From positions 32,327,669-32,391,668 of the forward strand of contig NC_052614.1 in assembly GCF_016545825.1 (NCBI RefSeq): a stretch of 64,000 nt of DNA, in the 5' to 3' direction. Shown here one piece after another: positions 10,690 through 21,099 of this stretch. Every line of letters starts with the position of its first letter. Position 1 is the first letter of the stretch. The stretch comes from Eucalyptus grandis (lineage: Eukaryota; Streptophyta; Magnoliopsida; Myrtales; Myrtaceae). The translations under genes were made by a program, and so were the position numbers. The notes beneath the pieces were generated by a model. The model worked only from the letters and a program-made list of their open reading frames with translations, had not been told where the DNA came from and ran no database searches.

Positions 10690-11268
10690 TCGATAATATG
10701 GGCTTACATTAATTAATTAATTTTCCATTTTAAATAATCGGTTAATGGATATTCCAGTATTTGTTGAACCCTACAATGATCTTATTGAATTGAGTATTAG
10801 CATCTATTAATAACGGGCTTAGTTGAGCAGCAAATTGTAGGCAATTATGTTCAACTAAAGCTTGGGAAGGACCCAATTGACACGCTATTAATTAGGATTT
10901 ACTAGGTCCCATCTCTAGGCTATAAAATGGTAGGTTATACATATTAGTTGCTTTAATCCCATTGAAAGCTAATATACTGAAATAGGTCCTAGAGAGGAAG
11001 ATCTAGTATTCCAATAGATCACTGATTATCAAATTGATCTATTTTTCTTCAAGTGAAGCAATGGCTCAAACATATATGCTTTAACTCCGCTGTGCTTATT
11101 GATCTCGGTGATTTACAGTCATTTATGGATCCGATTCTTCTCGATTGATTAGTTGCTTATGTGTATAATTTTCTACATAGATACCATTGTATAATGGTCA
11201 TAGCAGTTAAATTTCAACGAACACATTTCAAGTTCGAGTCGACATTGATTATAATAAAGCCCATCGAG
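10690..11268. mobile_element. Unclassified insert in block A
   Basis: Block C runs from the 'ccatttctcc' and 'ttttgcctttttt' region to 'agtttcataggtcca' in about 100 bp (52030-52140). Block A has about 580 extra bases between the same landmarks. The insert contains TATAAAATGG (about 10921-10930) and could be another small solo LTR. I could not fix terminal repeats or a target duplication. Confidence 0.4.
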
Positions 11269-11459
11269 TTTTCATAGATCCACTTGGTGAGAGCCAATGC
11301 CTTTAGATATCATTTACCCTAGCACTCTCATGGTAAACTCGTCAATTTGTTTCTATTTTTCTTACATGGGACTCTTTTCCATTACAAATTCTCTAACAAT
11401 TCCCAGCAAGCTGCTCTTGGCAATAGTACTTCATTTAAGATTCCATTTAGTTCACAGAA

Positions 11460-12118
11460 ACCGTGACATATGTTGTCCGAGAAGACATTTTTTAGGAAAA
11501 TGATATCCAACTCTTCCAAGAGCCTTATCATGGCCTCGAATTCCAACAAGATTTGCATTCAAACAAGATTTGCACAAGAGCATGCCTTAAATAGCTTCAA
11601 AAGATCTAATTGTGAAAGTTCCAGCCCTTCAATTGACACATCTAATGTTTCCAAGAACGACAAATGGCCTCGGATTTTGGCTAGATTTTCGCAAGAAGAA
11701 GCCTTCAACTGCTTTAGATGATTTAATTGTGAAAGGTCCAGCCTTTTAGTGGATTTGCACTAGGAGATATCCGACTCGTTCAAGAACTCTTACCTATGAA
11801 GGTCTCAAATTTCAACTAGAATTTCGCGATAACTTGCATTTACTTTCTTCAAATGTTTCATTTGAGAAAGATCCACGTTCCCATGGAATTGCAAGAGTGA
11901 ATATTCAACATGTGCAAAAATTTGGATCTATCAAGACCTCAAACTTTAGTAAGATCATTGTTTTTCTTTTAAATTTTGACGGAGCATCCACTCCATCTAA
12001 ATATACAAAGTCATCAAGACCGGATGAATTTGTACACCATGCTCTATCCAGTGTTGTCGTTTCATATGTTCAAATGAGGAAATTTAGAGATGCCTTCAAA
12101 TTTTTACTAAAAATTTAA
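11460..12118 (-). pseudogene. Antisense relic of a TNL leucine-rich repeat region (block B)
   Basis: Minus-strand translation gives LRR-like units such as LKASSCENLAKIRGH, LETLDVSIEGLELSQLD and LLKLFKACSCANL, broken by stops and shifts. The same units in the same order occur in the block A relic, so both come from one ancestral fragment. No start, TIR or NB-ARC part is present. The right end (about 11970-12118) matches 4300-4480, a non-LRR tail with the same 'tatacaaag' and 'gatgaatttgtac' landmarks. Confidence 0.75.
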
Positions 12119-12176
12119 TTGTCAATTGACTAAAAACAAACCTTTAGTCTTTGTCTTCTTGTGGTCCTCGAGGTAT

Positions 12177-12430
12177 GCTCCGTCGTGGCTTTAACAACTA
12201 ACCCACTATCGCTTCTTCTTTGAAAAGTAATTACAGTGAATTGATATAATTGATGTAATAAAATAGATTGATTAATTGACCTTGACTTAGAAAAGATGTA
12301 TGCTCCCTGGTAGCCTTAACCACTAACCCACTATCCCTTCTTTATTGAAAAGTAATTACGGTGAACTCATATAGTTGATGTAATAAAATAGACTTGTTAA
12401 TTGACCTTGACTTAGAAAACTGATGAGCTG
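12177..12430. repeat. 125-bp direct repeat, two copies (block B)
   Basis: This is the counterpart of the 123-bp pair in block A. The two copies carry 'ttgaaaagtaattac' starts near 12219 and 12345. Confidence 0.65.
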
Positions 12431-12554
12431 TTCCCTTCTAGCTCTAGACTTTTATCCGGTTCTTCCATTCTCAGCTCCAAGAGGGCTTTTCCTTTTCACT
12501 TTTAGGAGTCTTCCTCTACGCGTGCTTAGTCATTGCGTTTCAGGCATTATCCGG

Positions 12555-14480
12555 TGGCGGTTTTATCTTTGGTGCTGAATGGAGCCAACCAACATGCGCT
12601 GATTTTATTATCATTTATACGCCGACAACTTGGTTAGCCGTGCTATGCATGGGAAGATCCTTTAACGTTTACATTGTCGTCCTCTTTGGCCGTGACTTTG
12701 ATAAAGTATCTAAAAGGAAGGGGGGGGAAATAAAGAAAAGAACGCTCTAGCTATTTTTCCACTATAATTATGTCACCATTATACTAGTTTCTACACCCTT
12801 GCTATACACGAGAAAAAGACTTGTGAAATAGATTATGAGAAATAATAATTCTAGAAGATACTTGATCATTATGAGAATAAGAGATTTTCATAATATTGAA
12901 AAAAAGAATTATGTCTCATGAACTAAACAAGATAGAAATTGTAATTCGATTTAAGTGGAAAAATAAAAGAAAACTTTTTGACAAAAAAAAAGTGAAGATA
13001 AACGTCACTCGTGGAGAGTGCCGCATGTGAGCCATCCATTGAAAGGGTTTTAGCACCCACTTTACATTTATAAAAAAGATAGATTTAGTATATCTAATTT
13101 AGATTGATAATGTCACATTTGATTTTATAAGCTTAACTATAAGCTTTAATAAATTATGCTTTCTTTTTTTGATCAAGCAAAAAATTTTGCTTTTTATTAA
13201 CTTATGAAACTTAGTAAAGAAAATAACAATAAATTTAATTACGGGATGGTCGTGTTCTTATTTATTTTCTTCAACTTTTTGGTCATCTTATTTGCTAAAT
13301 TAGACAACTTATTGGCTTTGATGGGTCTAAGGGCATGTCGAACAGCGGGTAGTTTTGTCTTTTGCGTGAAAATTTGGGCTTTTTTACGAGACATTTGCAC
13401 CACTAGTGAAAGCCGGGAGCTTTCTTTTTTAGGGAAAAGGCCTATGCCATAAAAATCATCTATTACTTTTCAAGGGAAATGATATATTCATAACAAAAGA
13501 AGTATCTGATCACAATTTTTTTTTTTCAGAATTTCTATTTTAATAATAAATGTCGGTTTAATGGTATCATCTTTACTTTTACTTTATAGTGTATTTTTCC
13601 CATTAATATAAGGAAGAGTACTAAGTACATTTTGTTCAATTAATCAAATAAGCCGTGATATTCTATTGCTAGAGCTGCAAATTTTTCATTCATTGTTTGG
13701 AGTATATGCAAATTTTCATGCGGCGAACTCTTTTTTTTCCTTTCAAATCTGCATTTCAGGAAAAGAAAGGGAAAGAATTTCTCTTACCATCCAGTTAATG
13801 ATGACGCATAAAATCATCTTCCCAATAAGAATGTTTAACTATTTATCTATGTATTGAGGTAATATTATTTCTAATTTTTCTAACTAATTATTCTAAGGGC
13901 CGACGTTGGCCTTTTTAATCAGGATATATGCATTTCTATTGATTCCAATAATCAATATGAACAGTGATGAATTGAGTAATACAATTATCTATAGCAATTT
14001 TAATTTATTCCGCGTGTGTTGTGTGGGGTGATGGACTTTTTGGCCATCAACCCACTGTCAAGATAAATAATTTTGTGAAAAATCCAGATGAGCGCTTTCC
14101 AAATTCACGTTGCTTTTGGCCATAGCAGCCATTGAAGGTTCTTGCACATGGAGATTTTCTATGTCTTCCATTTGCTCTAAGGTTCACTCCCCTTGTGCGT
14201 TTTGTTTCTGTGCAGAAAATGGAAGAGCACATCATTCTGAACCGTGGTGGGTCATGGCCATGATTGGGAGCAGTAAGCACGCGGTGCAGAAAATGGAAGA
14301 GCACATCTTCCAAATTCATGTTGATTGATCGAGAGCAGTAAGCACGTGGTGGATCATTGCCTTCCCTTGGACTCCGTCCGATGTTATCATTTGGCCACGT
14401 CCTCCGATGAAAATCTACCTCTATCTTCCACAAAATTAAAAGAATGTTTTTAAAGCGTGCGGGCGAGAGGGGTTAAATCT
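12555..14480. repeat. Block B: copy without the LTR, SINE and TRIM insertions
   Basis: It matches block A from 7133 rightward and block C from about 49870. It lacks all the insertions of block A, so it is the best proxy for the ancestral block. Open frames of 60-130 codons (for example 13204-13452 and 14047-14433) are not kept between copies and are not called genes. Confidence 0.65.
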
Positions 14481-14500
14481 AAAGCAAGTTATACCATTAA

Positions 14501-14855
14501 GGGTCAATGTCAATAAAAAACCCCAAACTGATACATCCGTAATAAATTTTTTATCCCAAATTAAATTTTTCACCACAAAAAAATTCAAATTGGTACATTT
14601 GTAACAAATTCACCATCCGTTAGTTTATATTAAATTTTACTGTCAAATTACTGAGTTGAATGACACGATATCCTCCATTTGTCATAGATTTACTAGTTTG
14701 TAGTTTTTCATAGTATTAATTAAATTTAATATAAACTAACATATGATAAATTTGTCATAAATTGTACTAATTTGGGGGTTTTATTGGTCAAAAAATTAGT
14801 TTATGATAAATTTGTCATAGGTATACTAATATGAAATTTTTCATGATATTAACCC
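14501..14855. mobile_element. MITE-like element, copy 2
   Basis: About 355 bp with imperfect terminal inverted repeats: GGGTCAATGTCAATAAA at the left and GGGTTAATATCATGAAA at the complement of the right end. It belongs to the same family as 2354-2838 and sits in the block position that also holds copy 3 in block C, so it was probably duplicated with the block. Confidence 0.6.
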
Positions 14856-14879
14856 TTTGATTAAAGATGTTTTACAATT

Positions 14880-15640
14880 ATGCTTATTGTTCATCAATCT
14901 AAAATTACGACAATAACAATCATTCTATATTAAAACAATGGTTTTTAACAACTCAATTGATGATATATTTAATTATTATGATGACTATCAATTTATTAAT
15001 TGTGATTTTAGAATACATTTTTGTAAATGAATTATAATGCGTATCTGTATATTTTTATTAAAATCATTAGAATTAATATCCCATTCTACTTTCACAATGC
15101 ATTTCCTATAAATAAATAAATAAAAAAGCAGAAGAACCCTCATTGTATTCATCCTGTAAACTTACCGAATAAAAAGTTATCTCATTCCGGTTTTATTGTA
15201 CCAAACCCAAATTTAGTGGAAATTGAATAGGTTATAGTTGATTGATGTCGCTTAGTCTATGAACTTTGAAACTTTTAAATTGATATCCATTTGGTTTGTT
15301 TGCCGGTGATAAAAAATTGTGACTTTGATGGATTAGCCTTTTCCCAAACTTGTCCATTTGATCTTTGGGTTCAATAAGTCTAGCGGTAATTCTTATTTGT
15401 GTTGGATAAGTTAGGTTAGATCCATCATTAATGACCATTGAATTTATGATTGTCACACATTAGACCCACATAAGTCTCACAGATTCAAGGTTTGTAATTG
15501 ATCCCATGTAGCAGACTTTGATTTAGGGAAGAAATATCGCAACCCTAGATTGGCTGAGCAAGGCAATCACTTTGTTTTCTCCCTCCAAAAGGCCTCAGTC
15601 GCTTTGGTAGCGATGAAGTGCTAATTGGATCCACTATGCC
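14880..15640. repeat. Repeat block shared with 51300-51960 and 54300-55610
   Basis: Shared landmarks are 'tgattttagaatacattt', 'aatgaattataatg', 'attgaataggttatagtt' and 'gtccatttgatctttgggt'. No frame is conserved among the copies. It may be the remnant of an old element or an intergenic spacer that travels with the TNL cluster. Confidence 0.65.
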
Positions 15641-16276
15641 TTTCAAGTAAAAAACAGGGAAATGTTTCTTATTTTATGACAAATCTAATTGGTAACTTAT
15701 CAAGATCCCCTTGTAACCCAGCAAATTACTTCCATCCATCACAATCCATTTACTCCCAAATTTTGTAGTATCACAAAAAAAAATTCTCAAACTGATGGAC
15801 TCGAGCCACATTTATTTTTGCAATTCTAAAACCAGTTTGGGATAAATATGATATGAATAATACTAATTTGGGATTTTTTTTAATGATATTAGCTCAAAAA
15901 AGTTCAAATTTTAGTTTATATTTTCAAATAGCCATGTAAGCGTCTTTAAGATCAATTAGGGGAAAAAAAAAGAGCATTTAGTTCAAAGACTGAATTGGTA
16001 GAGAAAAGTTTTGTTCGGGTCGTACATTTTGCAAAAGTTTAAAGGTTATGGGCGTTTTTTCTTTTTAAAATATATTTTGTTGTAAATTTATACATGCATC
16101 TCGCCGTGGTCGCCGGTCAAAGACGACCTCGTAAAATATTAATATTGGGTGGGTTTTATACGCGAAATGTATCACCATACAAAAATCGACACGTACGCAA
16201 ATTTGGGCCGACCTGTCAGCACCCACTTCCTCCTTTAACGAGAAAATATTAGGTGCGCCGGGCGCTCCACGTCACC
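15641..16276. other. Intergenic, with a short MITE-family fragment
   Basis: Around 15765-15900 a short arm-loop-arm copy of the MITE motif is visible. The rest up to the GC-rich exon shows no gene. The last 80 bases become GC-rich and promoter-like. Confidence 0.45.
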
Positions 16277-16744
16277 ATGCGCCCCACCCAATCAGGATAC
16301 GACACGTGTCGACACGTGGAGCCGGGTCCCGCCTTTTCTTTTAGTCAAATTTTTGCCGCGTCCTTCTCCCGCCCTTCGCATTTGAAGTGCCCTTTCTCTT
16401 CTGTCTTCTCCCGCACGAAGTCTCTCTCACAAAAATCTTTCTCCGCCTCCTTCGACACCGACGATCAGCACCGGCCGAGCGCCCTCCTCGTCCGGCGCTA
16501 CTCGATCTCCGCCGCCGCCGCCTCCTCGCCGCCCTTGCAGCTCCCGCTGGCCTCCAAGGTCCAGAGCGGCTTCGAGCCGCGGAAGTCGTCGTCGACCTCC
16601 GCCTCCTTCGACGCCGACGACCAGCACCAGCCGAGCGCCCCCCTCGTCCGGCGGTACTCGATCTCCGCCGCCGCCGCCGCCTCCTCGCCGCCCTCGCAGC
16701 TCCCGCTGGCGTCCAAGGTCCAGCGTCTCGCGGACAATGTCCAG
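16277..16744 (+). CDS. GC-rich first-exon-like ORF with a 52-residue internal duplication
   Basis: From an ATG at 16277 an open frame runs to a possible donor (ccag/gttttt) after 16744; without splicing it ends at 16867. The basic, serine/alanine-rich protein looks like an organelle transit region. From 16451 a 156-bp unit (52 codons, core RRYSISAAAA and LPLASKVQ) is repeated in frame from 16607. I do not recognise the family. The frame has plausible codon use but may start within a leader, since the G-boxes overlap its first codons. After 16867 a possible coding stretch (FDKSDFRMQLARQDYLE, about 16863-16911) is cut at the direct-repeat junction near 16905. It is probably a gene fragment. Confidence 0.45.
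16303..16318 (+). promoter_or_regulatory. Two adjacent G-box motifs
   Basis: CACGTG occurs at 16303-16308 and again at 16313-16318, in gacacgtgtcgacacgtgg. Paired ACGT cores of this kind are typical bZIP/bHLH sites of plant promoters. They lie just upstream of the GC-rich exon. A similar cacgtgtc lies in both arms of the large inverted repeat (25751-25756 and 33558-33563). Confidence 0.55.
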
Positions 16745-16902
16745 GTTTTTCCGAAACGCTCCGATCGTCTCGCGCTCTATTTTGGCTCCCGATTGAGTTG
16801 GGGATTTGACTATTTCGAATTTTTGCTTCTTGCTTCGGTTGATTCCTTCTCTGTTGCCGAGCTTTGACAAGAGCGATTTCCGGATGCAGCTTGCGAGGCA
16901 GG

Positions 16903-17131
16903 ATTACTTGGAGGTGCCACAACGACATCTGCACAGGCCACAAAAGGAATATCAGGCAAAATGAACAGCGCATAATTAAGGCGAACATATGTTAGTTTCA
17001 GTTTAGCAGAGAAAGTGCGAGCGCGCGTGTGGCAATGCCCTTGATTATCAGCTTCTTACCCATCCACTTGCTACAAGTTACTAGCAGGCAATAAGCCGCC
17101 AACTACAGCCATAAAAGAGAAGCAAATGCTT
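16903..17131 (-). repeat. Direct repeat, copy 1 (TPI intron piece)
   Basis: About 228 bp are nearly identical to 19189-19406, in the same orientation. The segment begins inside the 5' end of a triosephosphate isomerase exon (complement DVVVAPP) and continues into its intron. Here the rest of the exon is missing, so this copy is the truncated one. It abuts the unrelated coding-like stretch ending near 16905. Confidence 0.85.
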
Positions 17132-18169
17132 CTATTTCTTCATCTGTTAAAGAGATCGTAAAATTGAAAAATGCTTACAGCAGAAGGCGTAGAAATATCT
17201 TCGCATCCAGTCACATGTTGGACAGAAGCCGCAATTTTTCCTTGGGAAGCAACGTGGTGGGGATATCTAAGAGAAGACCGCTCACCTTGAGCAACGGCGC
17301 ATTGTTTTGAAGGTTGCTGCTATGTGCAACTCAAGAGAGTTTTAGTTCCGCGAGTGAAGACTCAATGACTGAAAAAGCTGACCCCGAGGATTTAGCTTGA
17401 GATCTGTAGATTGTGCTCGGCCTAGTTCGGTTTCATACCCACGAGGTTCTTTTGCGTTTGGGGGTGTATGGTTTTTATTGAGGTTTTGGATACATCTTCC
17501 ACTTGTACTAAGTAATTTATTTCTCCACGAGGATATTAGGTTGTTGCAAAACTACGAAGCGAGCAGGGCAAAGCCACATCTGAGGTGCAAAGCCATTGCC
17601 CATGTATTTTGCGGGACGATGGACTGGTAGTATGTATATATGTTCACTTGCATCAAATAAAAGTTAGTAGTCCATTTCAGATGTTCGTGTATTTTCTGCT
17701 GAATCAGAACCCAAGACTTTTACTATAAAATTTGGAAAAGAAGATTCTTGAGGTGGTAAAACCTGAGTTAACCTTAAGTCGGTACTTCTAACCAGATTTA
17801 GATGCTGTGTATTCCACTATGTACCAAAATCACTTGGCAAACGATCTTTGATCTAGTTTGCACTGCATCCATTCATTGGTACTTTGTACCATCAGAGCAA
17901 AGAGTACTCGACAACTGATTACATCTATGTGAAAAAAAATTAGTATCATGTACTTCAACACAGCGCAACGCTTATGGTAAGAATCGGGGCACAACCCCAT
18001 TTGACCTATCAGTATCAGTGAGTTTGTTCAACCTTTTCACTTCAGCTAGAAAGCCGATACTAACTAGAGAAGTACAAAAACTAGCATGCTAACAAGAGAG
18101 AGTCGAGTTCCACATATTTATATACATTTTCCCTCTTTGCCTCCATCCCACCTAAAAGCCTACCCATCC
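17132..18169. other. Stretch without a recognised gene
   Basis: It contains only short frames. The complement of about 17170-17300 has a modest open stretch that I cannot assign. The part next to 18169 is probably the downstream region of the ERECTA-type fragment. Confidence 0.4.
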
Positions 18170-18485
18170 TTAAGCCGACTTTTCAAGGTCCAGGTTGCTG
18201 TTCTGAGAGATCACCTCACCAAATTTATGGAAGAGTTGGGCATCCGAGGTGCTCATGGCTGAGCAATTTACCAAGTGCAGAGTCTTCAAATTTGCATACT
18301 CGTCCATGTAACTAGCGATCTTTGTGCTCGGGAGCAGAGCGGACCCTACCGCAGATAACTGCTTCAGTGGGGTTGTGGACAGCAATAGGCTTCCGAGGAC
18401 TCTAGCCACTTCATGCATGGTAGGACATTCCGATGGTTGCCTCTTAGTGCACAAGGGAGCAAGTTGGAAAACCTTCTTCAACGCT
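18170..18485 (-). pseudogene. ERECTA-type LRR receptor kinase, last exon only
   Basis: The minus-strand exon starts at a clean acceptor (ctcag/a at 18485) and ends with a stop at 18170-18172. It encodes the end of kinase subdomain XI (KKVFQLAPLCTKRQPS, PTMHEVARVLGSL) and the ERECTA tail (YMDEYANLKTLHLVN, STSDAQLFHKFGEVISQNS). In this family the full protein is a plasma-membrane receptor controlling stature and stomata. The subdomain XI arginine of the usual ERPTM is Cys here, and the C-terminus runs about eight residues past the usual NSE end. No kinase core, membrane or LRR exon is found upstream (18.5-19.1 kb). It is a fragment. Confidence 0.85.
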
Positions 18486-19081
18486 CTGAGAAACAATAAA
18501 CAGAAAAAGTTTAAAATTTAGGGAGCTTTTTGAGATCTTCAGGATCCATCATAACATCTTAAACATGGTAAACAAAGTTTTGAGAAACAATGACCTAGCG
18601 CCTAGAAGGAGCTTCACAAAAAGGATGATCTGAAAGTTTCCAGGGACAAAGAAAGACCAAATATTTAGACTAAATGCACTAGACATGGAATAAAACAAAA
18701 TCCTCAACCAATTATCATTCTTGAGGATACATTCTATGGAAGTATTCCCTATTTTCACCTCTCCTTACATATGCAAAAATATGAAATTTCAATTACCTTA
18801 TTGAATTTTAAAATGAAAACACCTCGGTTCACTTGTGGTAGGCTTGTTAATTATAATTATTTTCCTAGAGCAGGATCTTCAAACAGCAACGAAGTTAATC
18901 ACTCACAAGACATGATGTCCCAACTTTATCACTTATGCATATGATATCATCGAACCTAGCAGACTGGAATTCTTTCAACCAGGATGAACTTCCATGAAGA
19001 GAAGGCAATAAAAGTGAAGAAAAAACACGGAGAAAACCTTGGCTTTGGTGTCTTGTGTATCAACAAGTAACAGCAACCTAC
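18486..19081. other. Stretch between ERECTA-type and TPI fragments
   Basis: The part next to 18485 should be the intron upstream of the ERECTA-type exon. No earlier ERECTA exon and no further TPI exon is visible, so a junction between two sources must lie inside it. Confidence 0.45.
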
Positions 19082-19205
19082 CTGATTTCTCCAGTGAAAG
19101 CTCCACCTTTCCCAGTCCAAGAGTTTTGAGAAGCTATCTCAATCCGTGGCGTTAATGAGTTCTTAACCTGGTCAATGTATACAAAGGGAGGTGCCACAAC
19201 GACAT
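19082..19205 (-). pseudogene. Chloroplast-type triosephosphate isomerase, one exon
   Basis: The 124-nt minus-strand exon is bounded by an acceptor (tgtgcag at 19206-19212) and a donor (gtagg at 19077-19081). It translates without stops to VVVAPPFVYIDQVKN, SLTPRIEIASQNSW and GKGGAFTGEI, which matches the plastid isoform near the alpha/beta barrel start. The enzyme interconverts dihydroxyacetone phosphate and glyceraldehyde 3-phosphate. The catalytic His and Glu exons and the transit peptide are absent from the window. It is a captured exon with flanking intron DNA, and its right edge is duplicated at 16903-17131. Confidence 0.88.
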
Positions 19206-19406
19206 CTGCACAGGCCACAAAAGGAAGATCAGGCAAAATGAACAGCGCATAATTAAGGCAAACATATGTTAGTTTCAGTTTAGCAGAGAAAGTGCGTGCA
19301 CGCGTGTGGCAATGCCCTTGATTATCAGCTTCTTACCCATCCACTTGCTACAAGTTACTAGCAGGCAATAAGCCGCCAACTACAGCCATAAAAGAGAAGC
19401 AAAAGA
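19189..19406 (-). repeat. Direct repeat, copy 2 (TPI exon edge plus intron)
   Basis: This is the fuller copy of the repeat at 16903-17131, with a few substitutions and short indels (for example gcgtgcacgcgtg against gcgagcgcgcgtg). It runs continuously into the intact TPI exon, so this is the source side of the duplication. Confidence 0.85.
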
Positions 19407-20183
19407 TGCTTCCCAATAACTCCATCTAATGCATTTAACATTATACTAGCGATGGTCAATCTCGAAAAGGATGGACACATAAGCATCATTTATCAACTCC
19501 ATGGGAGAGATAGTCAAATTTTGCTGTATAGATAGATATAATTACCGAGACAATAGTCTCGAACTCCAATTTTTAGACAATAAATTTTGCTGTATAGGTA
19601 GATATATATGCATATATATTTCCTGATAAAAGAAAAGGCCAACAACAACAGCTACTCGCACTAGCCTCAGTACCTTATGGGTAGCGGCAACTGGCGAACT
19701 CTACAATCTGCACAGATCATTTGTTTTTTAACAAATCAAACTAAACAATGAAAGACAAGAAGCTCTACCGCATTCCTGCCTTCTTTTTGATAACTAATCT
19801 ACTATGACAGATGTCTTCACAACATGTAACAAGCAACTGCACAACACGCGCTCAAGGGTATCCAAGGACAAGCACTGCACACCTTAGCTGCAAAAAAAAA
19901 AAAAAAAAAAAATTAAACAAACAAACCACTTCCCGCAACCTCAATCCCTCGTCCGACAACACAGCCCGACCCCACAAGACGACAAAAATTAGATTGCGAC
20001 CAAACTGTTCACGCTCCATCATCTTCCTCGGATTAGACAAAATCATTGCATTGGTTTGCTACTGCAGGGACATAAATGCTGTGGTTATATTATTTAGCAT
20101 GCGCCGTTTCGCTGTAATTAGAGCTGCCTTTTGTTCATGCTAGACTTTTGAACAACTGCTTTGTCTTTCCTATATGAACTACA
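19407..20183. other. Stretch upstream of the bHLH121-like fragment
   Basis: It holds a poly-A run at about 19890-19910 (complement poly-T) and short frames only. The part before 20184 should be intron of the bHLH121-like gene. The DNA-binding bHLH exons expected upstream are not seen. Confidence 0.4.
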
Positions 20184-21099
20184 GATCCTGATTGACCTAA
20201 GAATGACAAGGCAACCATTCTTATGGACACAATCCAGGTGCTGAAGGATTTAACCACGGAAGTTAACAAATTGAAAGCTGAATGTGCAGCTCTTATTGAA
20301 GAATCTCGTGAGGTGATTTTATCTTCATCCAGTATCCTGAGGTTCTAATGTCCATTGTTTGCCTTGATGCTAATAGTAACTTTGCATTACAACCAGCCGA
20401 TGCAGGAGAAGAATGAGCTCACAGAAGAGAAATCATCTTTAAAATCTGAAGTTGAAAATCTTAATGTCCAGTACCAGCAAAGGATGAGGGTTATGTACCC
20501 TTGGGCTGCCATGGATCCATCCGTCATCATGGGTCCAGCCTACTCATATCCAGTTCCAATACCCGTCACTCCAGGTCCAATACCCATGCACTCACAACTT
20601 CAGCCTTTCCCTTTCTTTGGAAATCAGAATGCAAGTGCTATTCCCTGCTCCGTGTTCTACCTTTATCCCAAATTCAATGCCTGCCAATCCCACATTTGAA
20701 CAGCAGTCAACCCAATATGCTTCCAGTTCTCATGTGTCAAATAAAAAAGACTCCAAAAGCAGGTCTTCAGATCATCAAAGGGGCAGCATTGCAGAGCAAG
20801 ACGAAGATTCAAATGGCATGGCAACAGACCTTGAACTTAAGATGCCTGGAACATCATCACAGCAGGTTTTTTTTTATATTCTGAACCAGAGCTAGATCTA
20901 CTCTGTAAATTGGCACAATATGCATAACAGTATATATTATGCGGGACTTGACGTCCGGAGAAAAGTAGGGCAAGCAGACCCAGAGGAAGGAGATAAGTAT
21001 TTTACTGATGGGAGCTCGTTGAGCAAGCTTTCCTCATCTCAGGCTTTTCCAGATAGTTCCTCCAATAGTCTTAGTGACAACCCAAAGTCCAGTAGATGA
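20184..21099 (+). pseudogene. bHLH121-like transcription factor, 3' exons, disabled
   Basis: There are three exons: 20184-20312, 20406-20865 and about 20945-21099. They encode the leucine-zipper side of the bHLH region (NDKATILMDTIQVLKDL), a coiled stretch (EKNELTEEKSS), the conserved YPWAAMDPS and YPVPIPV segments, and an acidic DLELKMPG end followed by SSSNSLSDNPKSSR. Relatives (bHLH121/URI in Arabidopsis) act in iron homeostasis. Defects are an Arg-type CGA read as TGA in exon 1 (DPD*PKND), a one-base loss near 20640, the third-exon acceptor gcag changed to gcgg (20941-20944), a TAG after SGEK and a shift before TDGSS. The basic DNA-contact region is missing. Confidence 0.88.

Noticed and set aside
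11297..11503. 68-codon plus-strand frame in block B/A junction
   Set aside because: Not kept in the matching part of block C and without motif.
16341..16988. Long minus-strand frames opposite the GC-rich exon
   Set aside because: Arginine/glycine-rich shadows of the plus-strand frame, which has the repeated protein unit and splice-like end.
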